Below are positions 9,901-21,689 of a DNA stretch of 64,000 bases, piece after piece; positions within the stretch are counted from its first letter, which is position 1, and each line of letters begins with the position of its first letter. This stretch comes from Rhodocyclaceae bacterium (lineage in GTDB: Bacteria; Pseudomonadota; Gammaproteobacteria; Burkholderiales; Rhodocyclaceae): the NCBI GenBank assembly GCA_016718525.1, contig JADKDD010000001.1, positions 1,240,001 through 1,304,000 on the forward strand, written 5' to 3'. A program made the translations under genes and the position numbers. The notes beneath the pieces were generated by a model that saw only the letters and a list, made by a program, of their open reading frames with translations, made no database searches and was not told the origin of the DNA.

Positions 9901-10190
9901 AAATTGAAGATCACCACAATCTGTGCATTGCTTTCGCTGGCGGTCGCACGAATTTGATAAACACCGGAAATACTCAGAAACTGTTTTTCAATGCGATTAA
10001 TGATCTCCCGTTCAACCGTCTCGGGTGACGCACCTGGATACGGGATAGTGACCACGATGACAGGTTGTTCGACGTCAGGGATTTGATTGACCCTCAAGTT
10101 TTTGAGTGCCAGCAAACCAAGGCACATCAACATAATGATTATCACGACCATCGATACCGGTCGCTTGATACTGAAATCTGAAAGGAACAT
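6984..10190 (-). CDS. RND efflux transporter, inner-membrane permease (HAE1/AcrB type)
   Basis: A 1068-residue resistance-nodulation-division pump. It begins SDFSIKRPVSMVVIIIML, the usual first transmembrane helix of AcrB-like proteins. TM4 holds GVLIDDAIVVREN with the paired aspartates of the proton relay, and the two-fold repeat (a second set of helices near residues 870-1030) is intact. It should export hydrophobic compounds in exchange for protons from the inner membrane and periplasm. The ATG is one base after the adaptor's stop, so the two are translationally coupled. The C-terminus has an extra hydrophobic stretch (LEAICMLLLLRFL) beyond the usual end. No outer-membrane factor or regulator is adjacent. 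Confidence 0.92.
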   Translation of the reverse strand: MFLSDFSIKRPVSMVVIIIMLMCLGLLALKNLRVNQIPDVEQPVIVVTIPYPGASPETVEREIINRIEKQFLSISGVYQIRATASESNAQIVVIFNFKKNMVEAADEIRNAIGAVRYKLPIEMREPVLRHIDPGARPIMQIALSSETLSHAEISRMAEDDLSNRFRGIEGVSIVNVGGALRRELSILLRAEKLREFNISVTDVTNALRNQNLTAPVGRIRGVLDEQSIRLIGRIDAPADFGQVVVKRTGNEVLRLAQIAEIADGFADLSSFSLRNGHPNVSLSVVRARDASTVSVANKVRALVEEINTTLPPGTKLKITEDGGEDAQDSLNNVIESLMFGALLTIFVVYAFLNSWRSTLITALSLPTSVIAAFIAVWLCGFTLNFMTLLGLSLAIGVLIDDAIVVRENIVRHMQAGEDRRTAAAEGTREIGMAVVATTFSIIAVFIPVAFMPGGSGEWFRPFALTVASSVLVSLFISFTLDPMLSAYWGDPPGHHDAPRRGIGRVLQRFNRWFDAQADGYGKVITWALHHRRVMAFIAVASFAGALALQATVGGTSFMPKSDGGMLAIDVRVPSSASLGYARLKVEAAAGLARTIPETVATNSNVNAGGGRVYVDIGKKNQRSRSSDDIALELRTLLAQLVGGEFVVLDDLNSGVRKPIQVNFSGPDARLLTAIANEYRERLAKVPGAVDVGLSEQEPKDELRIELNRGLANSLGISMNDAAQALRVAFAGVEVGDWVDPTGESRDVAVRLHPDDRVSGENIEHLPINVSGTGQMVPLNQIATVSMGKGPSQIQHQDGKRMIAVSANAQGRAVGEVNSDALKIAKKIAFPPGYGVELGGSGREQKELFSAMGIALAMGIALMYLTLVIQFNSFTAPVAVMISLPLSLIGVVISLLLTGGTLNLMSMIGIIMLMGLVAKNAILLLDCARKREADGFEREEALMYAGRMRLRPILMTTFALIAGMLPVAIGTGESAEFYRPLAVAIIGGTITSTILTLLVVPTFYDSIEIKRDHAIAKFQELAARRGAVLAGVSIFLEAICMLLLLRFLYRLVGGIYQRINARRRGLATA

Positions 10191-10191
10191 C

Positions 10192-11334
10192 TCAACTCCC
10201 TTTCTTGGTCTTGTCAGGGGTAAGCTCAGCAGTGTCAGCCTTGGCAGGCGCGACCTCGGTGATTTTGATTTTCTGTCCGTCTTTAAGCGTCACCGCCGGC
10301 GCACGCAACACCTTGTCGCCAGCCGCCAATCCGTCATTGACGACATAGTCACCCCGGCGTGAATCTCGTGGTCCCAGCGCCAACGGCATCTTTTTCAGAA
10401 GCTCACCATCAATTCGCCATGCATATGCCTTATCACCCTCAAAAACCAGGCTACTGGCAGGAATAGTGAGCGCGTCGCCCCCCCCGGCGATTCGTCCTTC
10501 CGCAAACAAGCCGGACAGGGCGGGTTGACGCCCGCCATCGAAAGCAACCTGAACTTCAACTTGTCGCGTTGTCGGATTGGCTGCGGGGCTGACGCGCGTT
10601 ACGGTGCCGATGAATTCATCGTTTCCATAACCATTGATACGAAAACTGACCTTTTCACCGAGCTTGACACTACCGATACTGTCAGCAGAGACAAATCCTT
10701 CGAAGCGCAGGCTAGTCGGATCAATGACCTTAAGCAGTTCCTTGCCGATCTGCGCGGAATCCCCAGGTGAGACTTTCTTGTCACTGACGATGCCGTCGAA
10801 CGGTGCGCGAACCTCGGTTCGCTGGAGTTGCTGGCGCGCCTGTGCGCTGCGCGCTTGTGCCGCCGCCAGATCACTCTGCGCGTTGTTGCGACGAATCTCG
10901 GTATCCTCAAGCTGTTGTGTCGTCACCATTCCCGATTCGCGCAGTTTCTTCAGGCGTTGCAATTGCCGCTCGGCCTGTTCGTACGACTGACTGGATGCCC
11001 GCACCGATTCATTGGCGGAATTTACACTGTCGCGAATCGACGAGTCATCCAGCCGTACCAGCAAATCACCGCGCTTGACCTTGTCACCACTCTCTTTGAG
11101 CACCTGCAACACAACCGCCTGAACTTCAGCCCGCAAATCGGCGCGACGGGCCGCCTGGACCGTGCCGGTGATCACCGCGCCCATCGCCAGTGAATTGTTT
11201 TGTACCGCAACCAGATCCTCTGCAGAAATCAGCAACGTGCGCTCTACAGTTTCAGCATCAGGTTTGGAATCTGGCTTGTTGCAAGCGGCTAAGGCAAAGA
11301 CGCACAACATGGCAATCAGGACTCTTCGCAGCAT
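10192..11334 (-). CDS. RND efflux periplasmic adaptor (membrane fusion protein), lipoprotein
   Basis: A 380-residue adaptor from the ATG at 11334, chosen because AAGGAAAG lies upstream and the product begins with a lipoprotein signal (VFALAACNK, lipidated Cys at residue 18). The longer frame to 11364 would bury it. Then come a lipoyl half (RADLRAEVQAVV and KRGDLLVRLDD), a coiled-coil hairpin (about residues 90-150, QLQRLKKLRESG), the second lipoyl half (RAPFDGIVSDKKVSPGD), a beta-barrel and membrane-proximal domain. It bridges the permease encoded just downstream and an outer-membrane channel that is not in the window. The tail is rich in Lys and Thr. Confidence 0.9.
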   Translation of the reverse strand: MLRRVLIAMLCVFALAACNKPDSKPDAETVERTLLISAEDLVAVQNNSLAMGAVITGTVQAARRADLRAEVQAVVLQVLKESGDKVKRGDLLVRLDDSSIRDSVNSANESVRASSQSYEQAERQLQRLKKLRESGMVTTQQLEDTEIRRNNAQSDLAAAQARSAQARQQLQRTEVRAPFDGIVSDKKVSPGDSAQIGKELLKVIDPTSLRFEGFVSADSIGSVKLGEKVSFRINGYGNDEFIGTVTRVSPAANPTTRQVEVQVAFDGGRQPALSGLFAEGRIAGGGDALTIPASSLVFEGDKAYAWRIDGELLKKMPLALGPRDSRRGDYVVNDGLAAGDKVLRAPAVTLKDGQKIKITEVAPAKADTAELTPDKTKKGS

Positions 11335-11568
11335 CGGGGCACTTTCCTTTTCAACTCTGAACAATTCGCATTTGCGTAAGGCAGAGGCATTCTAATGCTT
11401 CAAGTGGCGACCGATACCGCTGGAACACGGTCAGTGCCTCATACAGTAGCAGCGGAGGTACCAAATGCAGATCTGATGGGATGAACTGCTTTTTTACCAA
11501 CCCAACGATATTTCGATAGGATGAGAAAACTGAAACGCGACCCTGTTCCCAACTCTGTTCCAAACCCC

Positions 11569-12078
11569 ATGAAACGCCTGCTGATCATTTACCATTCCTC
11601 GACCGGTGCCACCGAACAAATGGCCAACGCCGTCGCTAACGGCGCCAGAAGTGCTGTTTGTGGCGATGGCGAGAACAATATCGCCGTCAAGGTTCTCCAT
11701 GCCTCCACTGCCGGACCGGACGATTTACTGGCAGCTGATGCCTACATCTTTGCCGCGCCTGAGAATCTCGCCGCAATCGCCGGCCTGATGAAGGATTTTT
11801 TTGACCGCAGCTACTATGCAGTACTGGACCGGATTAATGGTCGCCGCTACGCTGCCGTCATTTGTGCCGGCAGCGATGGTCAAAACGCCGCCCGCCAAAT
11901 CGAGCGAATTGCGACGGGTTGGCGCCTGCAGGCAATTTCTCCAACGTTGATCATTTGTACGCATGCGCAGTCGACGGAAGCAATACTGGCACCCAAAATC
12001 GTTTCCAATGAAGACCTCTCCCGCGGCGAGGAACTTGGTGCGACATTGGCCGCCGGGATGGCTATCGGCGCGTTCTAG
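11569..12078 (+). CDS. Flavodoxin-like NAD(P)H-dependent oxidoreductase
   Basis: A 169-residue flavodoxin-fold protein. KRLLIIYHSSTGATEQMA at the N-terminus is the FMN phosphate-binding loop; AYIFAAPENLAAIAGLMKDFFDR at about 64-86 is the WrbA/NQO-like FMN contact region. The start at 11569 is preferred over the upstream in-frame ATG at 11521 because the fold begins exactly there and the longer N-terminus is unconserved-looking. The electron partner is unknown. The 234-base gap upstream is a divergent promoter region shared with the RND operon; no operator was recognised in it. Confidence 0.75.
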   Translation: MKRLLIIYHSSTGATEQMANAVANGARSAVCGDGENNIAVKVLHASTAGPDDLLAADAYIFAAPENLAAIAGLMKDFFDRSYYAVLDRINGRRYAAVICAGSDGQNAARQIERIATGWRLQAISPTLIICTHAQSTEAILAPKIVSNEDLSRGEELGATLAAGMAIGAF

Positions 12079-12252
12079 GCCCGGAAAGGGTCCTCTGTCA
12101 TACTACGATTGGTTGATCAAGCCGCCTGCACGCGACCACGGCACACCGACAGGGTATCGGACCACTCGCTCTGTCAACTAGCTAAAACGATGATCGAAGG
12201 ATCAAGAATTCTCATTTAGTCGATCTCTCAGAAAAAATATCTGCAAAAAGAT

Positions 12253-12281
12253 GTGCATTTTCTTTCCAGCTGTTGCAGAAT
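12253..12281 (+). promoter_or_regulatory. Possible sigma70 promoter of the HU gene
   Basis: GTGCAT, a 17-base spacer and CAGAAT end 43 bases before the HU ATG. Spacing is ideal but the -35 is weak, so this is tentative. Nothing else was recognised in the 12079-12324 gap. Confidence 0.35.
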
Positions 12282-12324
12282 TGCCCGCAGCTTCACTTCA
12301 CATAACCAAAGAGGAACACGCCAC

Positions 12325-12621
12325 ATGAATAAATCTGAATTGATCGAACAAGTTGCCACCGCAGCAGACCTTTCCAAGGCCGCTGCTGAAAAGGCTGTTG
12401 CTGCCCTGATCGCCACCGTCGTCAAGACTGTATCCAAAGGAGATACCGTCGCATTGATCGGATTCGGCACGTTTAAGTCGTCGAAGCGCGCGGCTCGTGT
12501 CGGCCGCAACCCGGCGACCGGCAAGGAACTGAAAATTGCCGCCACCACTGTTCCGCGTTTTACCGCTGGCGCCGCCTTTAAGGCCGCAGTGGCTGGCAAG
12601 AAGGCCGCCAAGAAAAAATAA
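12325..12621 (+). CDS. HU family DNA-binding protein
   Basis: A 98-residue nucleoid protein starting at the ATG at 12325 after AGAGGAA. MNKSELIEQVA is the standard HU N-terminus; GFGTFKSSKRAARVGRNP at about 46-63 includes the conserved Arg-Asn-Pro that intercalates into DNA. The C-terminus is extended by a lysine-rich tail (AGKKAAKKK), a feature common in betaproteobacterial HU proteins that adds DNA contacts. It acts as a homodimer to bend and compact DNA. The longer in-frame start at 12253 has no ribosome binding site. Two terminators follow. Confidence 0.95.
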   Translation: MNKSELIEQVATAADLSKAAAEKAVAALIATVVKTVSKGDTVALIGFGTFKSSKRAARVGRNPATGKELKIAATTVPRFTAGAAFKAAVAGKKAAKKK

Positions 12622-12643
12622 GCTGAATTGGCAACACCGAACT

Positions 12644-12677
12644 ACGGCCCGTCGACATCTGTCGGCGGGCCGTTTTT
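12644..12677 (+). terminator. Rho-independent terminator after HU
   Basis: ACGGCCCGTCGAC, loop ATCT, GTCGGCGGGCCGT followed by TTTTT. Strong GC stem 23 bases after the HU stop. Confidence 0.85.
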
Positions 12678-12689
12678 GCTTGTCGGTTC

Positions 12690-12726
12690 AAAAAAAAGCA
12701 CCCGGAAAGATCCGGGTGCTTTTTTT
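12690..12726. terminator. Bidirectional rho-independent terminator between HU and tRNA-Asp
   Basis: A-tract, GCACCCGGA, loop AAGA, TCCGGGTGC, T-tract. The stem is perfect with A8 on one side and T7 on the other, so it can stop HU transcription on plus and tRNA-Asp transcription on minus. Confidence 0.88.
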
Positions 12727-12744
12727 GATTTTCAACATAATTGG

Positions 12745-12821
12745 TGGCGGAGTGGACGGGACTCGAACCCGCGACCCCCGGCGTGACAGGCCGGTATTCT
12801 AACCAACTGAACTACCACTCC
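12745..12821 (-). tRNA. tRNA-Asp (GTC)
   Basis: A 77-nt tRNA on the minus strand. The acceptor stem GGAGTGG pairs with CCACTCC, followed by discriminator G and an encoded CCA. The D-arm starts TAGTTCAG, the anticodon loop reads CTGTCAC (anticodon GTC, aspartate), and the T-arm has GGTTCGAGTCC. All four stems can be paired by eye. No integrase or duplicated 3' end was seen beside it, so it is not an obvious integration site. Confidence 0.97.
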
Positions 12822-12835
12822 GCAAAGAGGCGCGA

Positions 12836-12864
12836 ATTCTGCCACACGCAGGACGGTTGTGCAA
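12836..12864 (-). promoter_or_regulatory. Sigma70 promoter of tRNA-Asp
   Basis: Read on minus: TTGCAC at 12864-12859, exactly 17 bases, CAGAAT at 12841-12836, then a GC-rich discriminator (TCGCGCC) before the tRNA. This is the usual layout of growth-rate controlled stable RNA promoters. Confidence 0.75.
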
Positions 12865-12940
12865 GGATTGCGCACCCGGAAACACATTTATTTTGTCGCA
12901 GTACCAGCATTGCAAAATTACTCGACCCGATAAAACGCGC

Positions 12941-16250
<3,310 letters not shown>

Positions 16251-16281
16251 GCTTGGTCCTTAGCTGTCGGCGGATTGAAGG

Positions 16282-19200
16282 TCACGCCACTTGCTGACTG
16301 TCTGCCAAACGCAATGCCTCTTGAATATCGACTTCAACCACGCGCGATACGCCCTGCTCTTGCATTGTCACGCCAATCAGCTGCTCCGCCATCTCCATCG
16401 CAATTTTATTGTGCGAAATGAAGATGAACTGCGTTTGCAATGACATTCGTTTCACCATCTCGCAGAAGCGAACCGTATTTGAATCGTCGAGCGGCGCATC
16501 TACCTCGTCCAGCATACAAAACGGGGCCGGGTTAAGCTGGAATAATGCAAACACGAGGGCAATCGCGGTGAGCGCCTTTTCGCCACCGGAAAGCAGGTGG
16601 ATGGTGGTATTTTTCTTGCCGGGCGGTTGCGCCATGATCTGAATGCCGGCATCCAGAATCTCCTCGCCGGTAAGCAGCAATTTCGCTTCACCGCCACCAA
16701 AAAGCTGCGGGAACAAGCTGCCGAAATGTTTATTCACCGTGTTATAGGTTTCCTGCAATTGCTCACGCGTTTCGCGATCTATGCGCCGGATCGCATCCTC
16801 CAGCGTAGCAATCGCCTGCGCCAAATCGGTCGACTGCATGTCCAGAAAACCCTTACGCTCGGTTGCCGTCGCCAATTCATCTAGCGCAGCCAAATTTACC
16901 GCACCAAGGGATTCGATTTCCGCCGTCAGGCGCGTAATCTTGCCCATCAAAATACTATCGCGCAGACTCTTCTTCAATTCATCAACAAACGGCGCTTCAT
17001 CAGCGTCGCTGACGACATGCACTTCCGCCAGACGTTCGACGAACTGTTGTTGATTGAGGTTGGCCGCCTGGCATTTAAGCTTCAGATCATTGATCTTTTC
17101 ACGCAGCGGTTCAACCCCCTGCTCGAGTTTGAGGCGCTGTTCATCCTGCTCGCGCAAATCGGTTGCCGCCGCTTCCAGGGCTTGACGGCGTGTCACCAGC
17201 GCCAACTCGCAGACCTTGCGCGACTCCAACGACGTGTGCAATTGTTCTTGCAGCACGGCATCCGAAATGCCATCGAGCTCAGTACGTGCGCTTAACAACT
17301 CGGCATCGATCCGCGCCAATTGCATTTCCGCAGTGGCTGCAGCACGTGTGTTGTCTTCAAGCTTGGAGACGCATTCGCGCTCCGAAAACTTTGCCTCCTG
17401 CGCTTCGCGGGCCAGGCTTGCCTCCACATTGCGCGCTTCACGCAATGCCAGATCGCTTTGTCCATGCAGCGCCAATGCCTGATCGACGACTCCACGCAAT
17501 TGCGCCTGCCGCTCACGGGCAGTTTCAGCAGCGTTGTCGGCTTCCAGCAAACGTGCCTGCTCCGCCTCATGCTGGCGCGTGAGTTCGGCTACGTCGGCAT
17601 CAATCTGGCCGGCACGCTCATCAAAGCGCGCCTTGGCCTGAGTCAGTTTGAGCGCCTCAACCTGCGCACTATGTAGCGCCTGCTGTGCTTCTTGCGCGCT
17701 GCGTCGCGCGTCGGCCAGTCCGGCCTGGCATTCTGCAAGCTGATTTTCGGCAGCCTGTTGCACCTCACGGGCAGAGACTTCGGCCGCCTGCCGCTCAAGC
17801 AACAGGCTGGCAAGTTCATCAATATCACGTTGCCGCTCAATCACGCCATGCGTTTTTGCATCTGGCACATAAAGGTTCAAGCCGGCTGGAGTCAGCAAGT
17901 GTCCCGCACGCGAAACCCGGCTGAACCCATCTTGTGCTGACTCAACGGTCAACTCCTCCACCGCCAATACAGTGGATAAACACTCATCGAGAAACACCGA
18001 CCAGTGCGGGTCATCGCAACTTACCTTGCTGCGCAGACTCTGGCCAGCGGCGATCTCCGGCACGCTGCCAGTCCCCTGTGTACCCGCATGCGCCAGGCTC
18101 AGTAAGGTTGGCGGCGGCGCAGTCAGTGCTGCGCGCATGGTCGCCGTATCCGCCATCAGCGCGGCGAAACGTTCGCGCAAGACAGCTTCCACCGCGGTCT
18201 CCCAACCACTGGCGACCTTAATCATCTGCCACAGCGGTTTGGCGTCCTTGAGGCCGCGTGACTGCAGCCATGCTCCAATTTCGCCACTCGGCGCGACTCG
18301 CGCTTGCAGCTGCGTCAATGCCTCATGCCGCGCCCGTGTCTCGGTCAGCGTTCGATGCGCCGCTTGCAAGGCATCACGAGATTGACGCAGGCGCGCTTCC
18401 GCATCAGGCAGTGCCGCCTGCATCTGGGCAAGCGCGTCGTGCGCCTCACTCAACCGTGCACCAACCACCGCTTCGTTGTCAATTGCTGCAGCCAGCAGGG
18501 CCGGATCCGGTTCCCCGAGCGCCTGCCGATCCGCTTCCAGTCTCGCGCGCCGCTGCATCATCGCGTCGAGCGAACGCTGCGCATGGATCTTTTCAGCCTC
18601 CGACAAGCGCAAGGATTGCTCGGTCTCATTTAATGTACGGCGCGCGGTGGCTAGCGCTTCCATCGCGGCTTGCAAGGTGTCTTCAGCCTGCGGCAAGCGG
18701 CTTTGCGCCTCGTCGTGGCGCTCAGTTGCGGTCGCAGCGCGTAGCTGAGCGTGCTCCAACAAACTGTTCCAGCGTGAGGCTTCGGTCGATAATTCTGCTT
18801 GTTGGCTGCGCCAACTGGTGCTGTCGGCGTCCAGCTGAAGCAGCCGCGCCTCCAAGCGCAGGCGCGATTCCGTCAAATGACTGATTGATTGCTCGAGACG
18901 ACTGACTTCGCTATTCGCGGCAAACATTTCCGATTGTGCGGAATGCAATGCGTCTGACGCGCTGAAGTGAAGCTCGCGGGCCTGTTCAACCCGTACTTCT
19001 ATTTCACGCAGTTGCGTAGTTTGTTCTTCGACACGGTTGCCCGCTTCAGCGATTTGCCGCTCCAGCCGTTCGCTGTCGGCATGCGCATCGTTACGCTTTT
19101 TCAGCCACAACAACGTTTGTGTGCGCAACAGCCCGGCGGTCAGGTCGCGATGGGTGCGCGCAACCTCTGCCTGACCTTGCAGGCGTGACACTTGCGTCTC

Positions 19201-19803
19201 CAGCTCGTTGCGAATGTCATCCACACGCGCCAGATTTTCCGCAGCATCTTCCAGACGATTGTGCGTCTCCTTGCGGCGCTCCTTGTATTTGGTAACCCCT
19301 GCCGCTTCTTCCAGAAAAAACCGCAATTCCTCAGGCTTGGCTTCCACGATGCGTGAAATCATGCCTTGACCGATGATCGCATAGGCGCGTGGGCCAAGGC
19401 CGGTACCGAGAAACAGATCGATCATGTCGCGGCGGCGAACGTGCAAATTATTGATGTAGTAACTTGAATTGCCGTCGCGATCCAGCACACGCTTGACCGT
19501 AATTTCAGCAAACTGTGACCATTGCCCGACAGCCCGCCCCAGCGCATTGTCAAAAAACATTTCGACACTGGCACGGCTGACTTCCTTGCGCTGCCCGGAC
19601 CCTTTAAAGATCACATCCTGGATTGACTCACCGCGCAATTCTGACGCTTTGGATTCACCGAGTACCCAGCGCACCGCGTCGATGATGTTCGATTTGCCAC
19701 AGCCATTGGGGCCGACCACGCCAGCCAGCTGTCCGGGAAAAAGGACCACGGTTGGTTCGACAAATGATTTGAAACCGGCAAGTTTGAGTTTGGTAAGACG
19801 CAC
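16282..19803 (-). CDS. smc: Chromosome segregation protein SMC
   Basis: A 1173-residue SMC ATPase from a GTG start at 19803. The Walker A is GPNGCGKS at 31-38; two long coiled coils rich in Ala, Glu, Gln and Arg run either side of a hinge at about 510-640 (GEIGAWLQSRGLKDAKPLWQ start); the C-terminal head has the ABC signature LLSGGEKALTAIA and Walker B CMLDEVDAPLDDSN. It forms a dimer that loads with ScpA and ScpB and extrudes DNA loops. It is first gene of the smc-zipA-ligA operon. Its 190-base upstream gap contains a perfect hairpin. Confidence 0.96.
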   Translation of the reverse strand: MRLTKLKLAGFKSFVEPTVVLFPGQLAGVVGPNGCGKSNIIDAVRWVLGESKASELRGESIQDVIFKGSGQRKEVSRASVEMFFDNALGRAVGQWSQFAEITVKRVLDRDGNSSYYINNLHVRRRDMIDLFLGTGLGPRAYAIIGQGMISRIVEAKPEELRFFLEEAAGVTKYKERRKETHNRLEDAAENLARVDDIRNELETQVSRLQGQAEVARTHRDLTAGLLRTQTLLWLKKRNDAHADSERLERQIAEAGNRVEEQTTQLREIEVRVEQARELHFSASDALHSAQSEMFAANSEVSRLEQSISHLTESRLRLEARLLQLDADSTSWRSQQAELSTEASRWNSLLEHAQLRAATATERHDEAQSRLPQAEDTLQAAMEALATARRTLNETEQSLRLSEAEKIHAQRSLDAMMQRRARLEADRQALGEPDPALLAAAIDNEAVVGARLSEAHDALAQMQAALPDAEARLRQSRDALQAAHRTLTETRARHEALTQLQARVAPSGEIGAWLQSRGLKDAKPLWQMIKVASGWETAVEAVLRERFAALMADTATMRAALTAPPPTLLSLAHAGTQGTGSVPEIAAGQSLRSKVSCDDPHWSVFLDECLSTVLAVEELTVESAQDGFSRVSRAGHLLTPAGLNLYVPDAKTHGVIERQRDIDELASLLLERQAAEVSAREVQQAAENQLAECQAGLADARRSAQEAQQALHSAQVEALKLTQAKARFDERAGQIDADVAELTRQHEAEQARLLEADNAAETARERQAQLRGVVDQALALHGQSDLALREARNVEASLAREAQEAKFSERECVSKLEDNTRAAATAEMQLARIDAELLSARTELDGISDAVLQEQLHTSLESRKVCELALVTRRQALEAAATDLREQDEQRLKLEQGVEPLREKINDLKLKCQAANLNQQQFVERLAEVHVVSDADEAPFVDELKKSLRDSILMGKITRLTAEIESLGAVNLAALDELATATERKGFLDMQSTDLAQAIATLEDAIRRIDRETREQLQETYNTVNKHFGSLFPQLFGGGEAKLLLTGEEILDAGIQIMAQPPGKKNTTIHLLSGGEKALTAIALVFALFQLNPAPFCMLDEVDAPLDDSNTVRFCEMVKRMSLQTQFIFISHNKIAMEMAEQLIGVTMQEQGVSRVVEVDIQEALRLADSQQVA

Positions 19804-19845
19804 GGACGAAGACCTGAGAGTTTAATGAAAGTCATTGCCAAAACC

Positions 19846-19871
19846 CTCATTCCGACCATAATCGGAATGAG
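19846..19871. repeat. Perfect 10-bp inverted repeat between smc and queF
   Basis: CTCATTCCGA, loop CCATAA, TCGGAATGAG. It lies 43 bases upstream of smc and 123 bases upstream of queF, with no T-tract, so an operator or RNA structure is more likely than a terminator. Confidence 0.55.
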
Positions 19872-19993
19872 AAAACATTTTCAGTGTGATGGCTACCTAT
19901 CAAGTCCATATTCGGCTTGACAGCGCCTGCCGATTATAATCTGTCTATCCTCATCAAGACCGCACGCACGCCACAAACCGAGACCGCAAACCT

Positions 19994-20410
19994 ATGGCCA
20001 CCAAAGCAACTCAAAAACTTCACACGTTCCCCAATCCGGCCCCAAACCGTGATTTCCAAATTCACATGGAAATTCCCGAATTCACTTGCTTATGCCCTAT
20101 GACCGGACAGCCTGATTTTGCCGTTCTGACACTCGATTACGTCGCCGACAAGCTATGCGTCGAGCTGAAAAGCCTCAAACTCTACACTTGGAGTTTTCGC
20201 GACCAAGGTCACTACCACGAAGCGGTTACCAACCGTATCCTCGATGACTTGGTAAAGGCCGCAAAACCGCGTTTTATGCGCCTCACAGCAGGTTTTTATG
20301 TGCGCGGGGGAATCTTTACCACGATCGCTGCCGAACATCGAAAGGCTGGTTGGAAGCCAGCTCCTCATGTAGAACTGATGAAGATCCACCGCCAACCAAG
20401 TAGTCATTGA
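19994..20410 (+). CDS. queF: NADPH-dependent 7-cyano-7-deazaguanine reductase QueF
   Basis: A 138-residue single-domain QueF. It reduces preQ0 to preQ1 in queuosine synthesis for t[12 protein letters not shown] gives the thioimide-forming C34 and proton donor D41; E76 in YHEAV binds substrate; VELKSLKLY at about 56-64 is the NADPH-binding motif characteristic of the family. The spacing from C34 to D41 and E76 matches the Bacillus-type enzyme (Cys55, Asp62, Glu97). The first codons overlap no gene. A preQ1 riboswitch was looked for in the upstream gap and not seen. Confidence 0.95.
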   Translation: MATKATQKLHTFPNPAPNRDFQIHMEIPEFTCLCPMTGQPDFAVLTLDYVADKLCVELKSLKLYTWSFRDQGHYHEAVTNRILDDLVKAAKPRFMRLTAGFYVRGGIFTTIAAEHRKAGWKPAPHVELMKIHRQPSSH

Positions 20411-20472
20411 AAGTGGAGAAATTTTAGTTCGCACGAAATGAAATTCCGATACGCACTCCCTGCAAAGTCAGC

Positions 20473-21678
20473 GTGAACCCCAATCTCAACCTGTTGCAAC
20501 CCTACCCATTTGAGCGCCTCCGCGCCCTGTTCGACGGCGTCCCGTCGGCACCAACTGACGCTAGGCCACTCCCGGAAATAAAGCTTTCGATCGGCGAGCC
20601 GCAACACGCGACGCCTGCGCTGATCAAGCACGCAATCGCCGGAAACCTTGATGGTCTGGCCGCTTACCCGAGCACACCGGGGATACCTGCGATGCGCGAG
20701 AGCATCGCCGCCTGGATTGCGCGTCGCTATGAAGTGCCGGTTCCGGACGTTGCTACCCAAGTCTTACCGGTTAACGGCTCGCGAGAGGCGTTGTTTTCGT
20801 TTGCCCAAGCCATGATTGATTCGGGCACGCCGTCGCCGCGGGTGGTTTGTCCGAATCCGTTTTATCAGATTTACGAAGGCGCCGCGCTGCTGGCCGGGGC
20901 AACGCCAACTTATCTCAATACGCTGCAGCAATATGATTTTGAATTGGATTTTGACGCCTTGCCGGAATCGACATGGCATGAGGTTCAGCTCGTTTATGTT
21001 TGTTCACCGGGAAATCCGACTGGAAAGGTCAAGAGCCTGGCGACCTGGAAAAAGCTATTTGAATTATCCGACCGCTATGATTTTGTCATTGCCTCGGATG
21101 AATGTTATTCGGAAATCTATTTCGAGGAAGGTAAGGCGCCGCTAGGTGCTTTGAGCGCGGCTGCGCAATTGGGGCGTGCCGATTATCGCAATCTAATGAT
21201 GTTTTCCAGTCTGTCGAAGCGGTCCAACGTTCCTGGCATGCGTTCAGGTTTTGTGGCTGGCGACGCAGCGTTGATCGCAAAATTTTTGCTCTACCGCACC
21301 TACCATGGCAGCGCCATGAGCCCGGTGGTGCAAAAGGCGTCGATTGCCGCCTGGAACGACGAGGACCACGTGGTCGAAAACCGTCGCCTGTATACAGAGA
21401 AGTTTGCCAAGCTCACACCGATGATTTCGCCGCACCTGCCCTGCAAAATCCCCGACGCCGGGTTTTACCTTTGGGCGAAGACTCCTGGATCCGATACAGA
21501 CTTTGCGCGGGATTTGTACCACCAGCAGAATGTGGTGGTATTGCCGGGCAGTTATCTTGCCCGCGAGGTCGGCGGCCTGAACCCCGGCGCGGGATTTGTA
21601 CGGATCGCCTTGGTACCGAGCCTTGAGGACTGCCTCGAGGCGGCACGCAGGATAGAACTTTTTTGTCAATCTCACTGA
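20473..21678 (+). CDS. dapC: Succinyldiaminopimelate transaminase DapC
   Basis: A 401-residue fold-type I PLP aminotransferase using GTG at 20473. SPGNPTG (178-184) and [10 protein letters not shown] (208-217) bind PLP and substrate; K249 in [14 protein letters not shown] is the Schiff-base lysine. It converts N-succinyl-2-amino-6-oxopimelate to N-succinyl-LL-diaminopimelate for lysine and peptidoglycan. The adjoining dapD gene confirms the specific role. Residues 22-31 (VPSAPTDA region) are encoded by a copy of the dispersed repeat. Confidence 0.92.
   Translation: MNPNLNLLQPYPFERLRALFDGVPSAPTDARPLPEIKLSIGEPQHATPALIKHAIAGNLDGLAAYPSTPGIPAMRESIAAWIARRYEVPVPDVATQVLPVNGSREALFSFAQAMIDSGTPSPRVVCPNPFYQIYEGAALLAGATPTYLNTLQQYDFELDFDALPESTWHEVQLVYVCSPGNPTGKVKSLATWKKLFELSDRYDFVIASDECYSEIYFEEGKAPLGALSAAAQLGRADYRNLMMFSSLSKRSNVPGMRSGFVAGDAALIAKFLLYRTYHGSAMSPVVQKASIAAWNDEDHVVENRRLYTEKFAKLTPMISPHLPCKIPDAGFYLWAKTPGSDTDFARDLYHQQNVVVLPGSYLAREVGGLNPGAGFVRIALVPSLEDCLEAARRIELFCQSH
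20535..20560 (-). repeat. Dispersed short repeat, copy 4, inside dapC
   Basis: On the plus strand it reads CGGCGTCCCGTCGGCACCAA then CTGACG, the reverse complement of the core with two or three changes. It is in frame and codes for part of a surface-like loop near the DapC N-terminus. Confidence 0.5.
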
Positions 21679-21689
21679 AAGCAACCATC

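Noticed and set aside
11335..11568. Regulatory gene for the RND operon in the divergent gap
   Set aside because: No frame of useful length with a helix-turn-helix; only short shadows.
12745..12821. tRNA-Asp as a phage or island attachment site
   Set aside because: No integrase, no duplicated 3' tRNA segment and normal housekeeping genes on both sides.
18810..18835. CGCCAACTGGTGCTGTCGGCGTCC in smc as a seventh dispersed repeat copy
   Set aside because: Matches the core only partly (CAACTGG instead of CAGTTGG) and codes for normal SMC coiled coil; chance similarity is likely.
19872..19993. preQ1 riboswitch upstream of queF
   Set aside because: No pseudoknot-forming stem and A-rich tail were visible; the only structure is the symmetric hairpin, which has no aptamer features.
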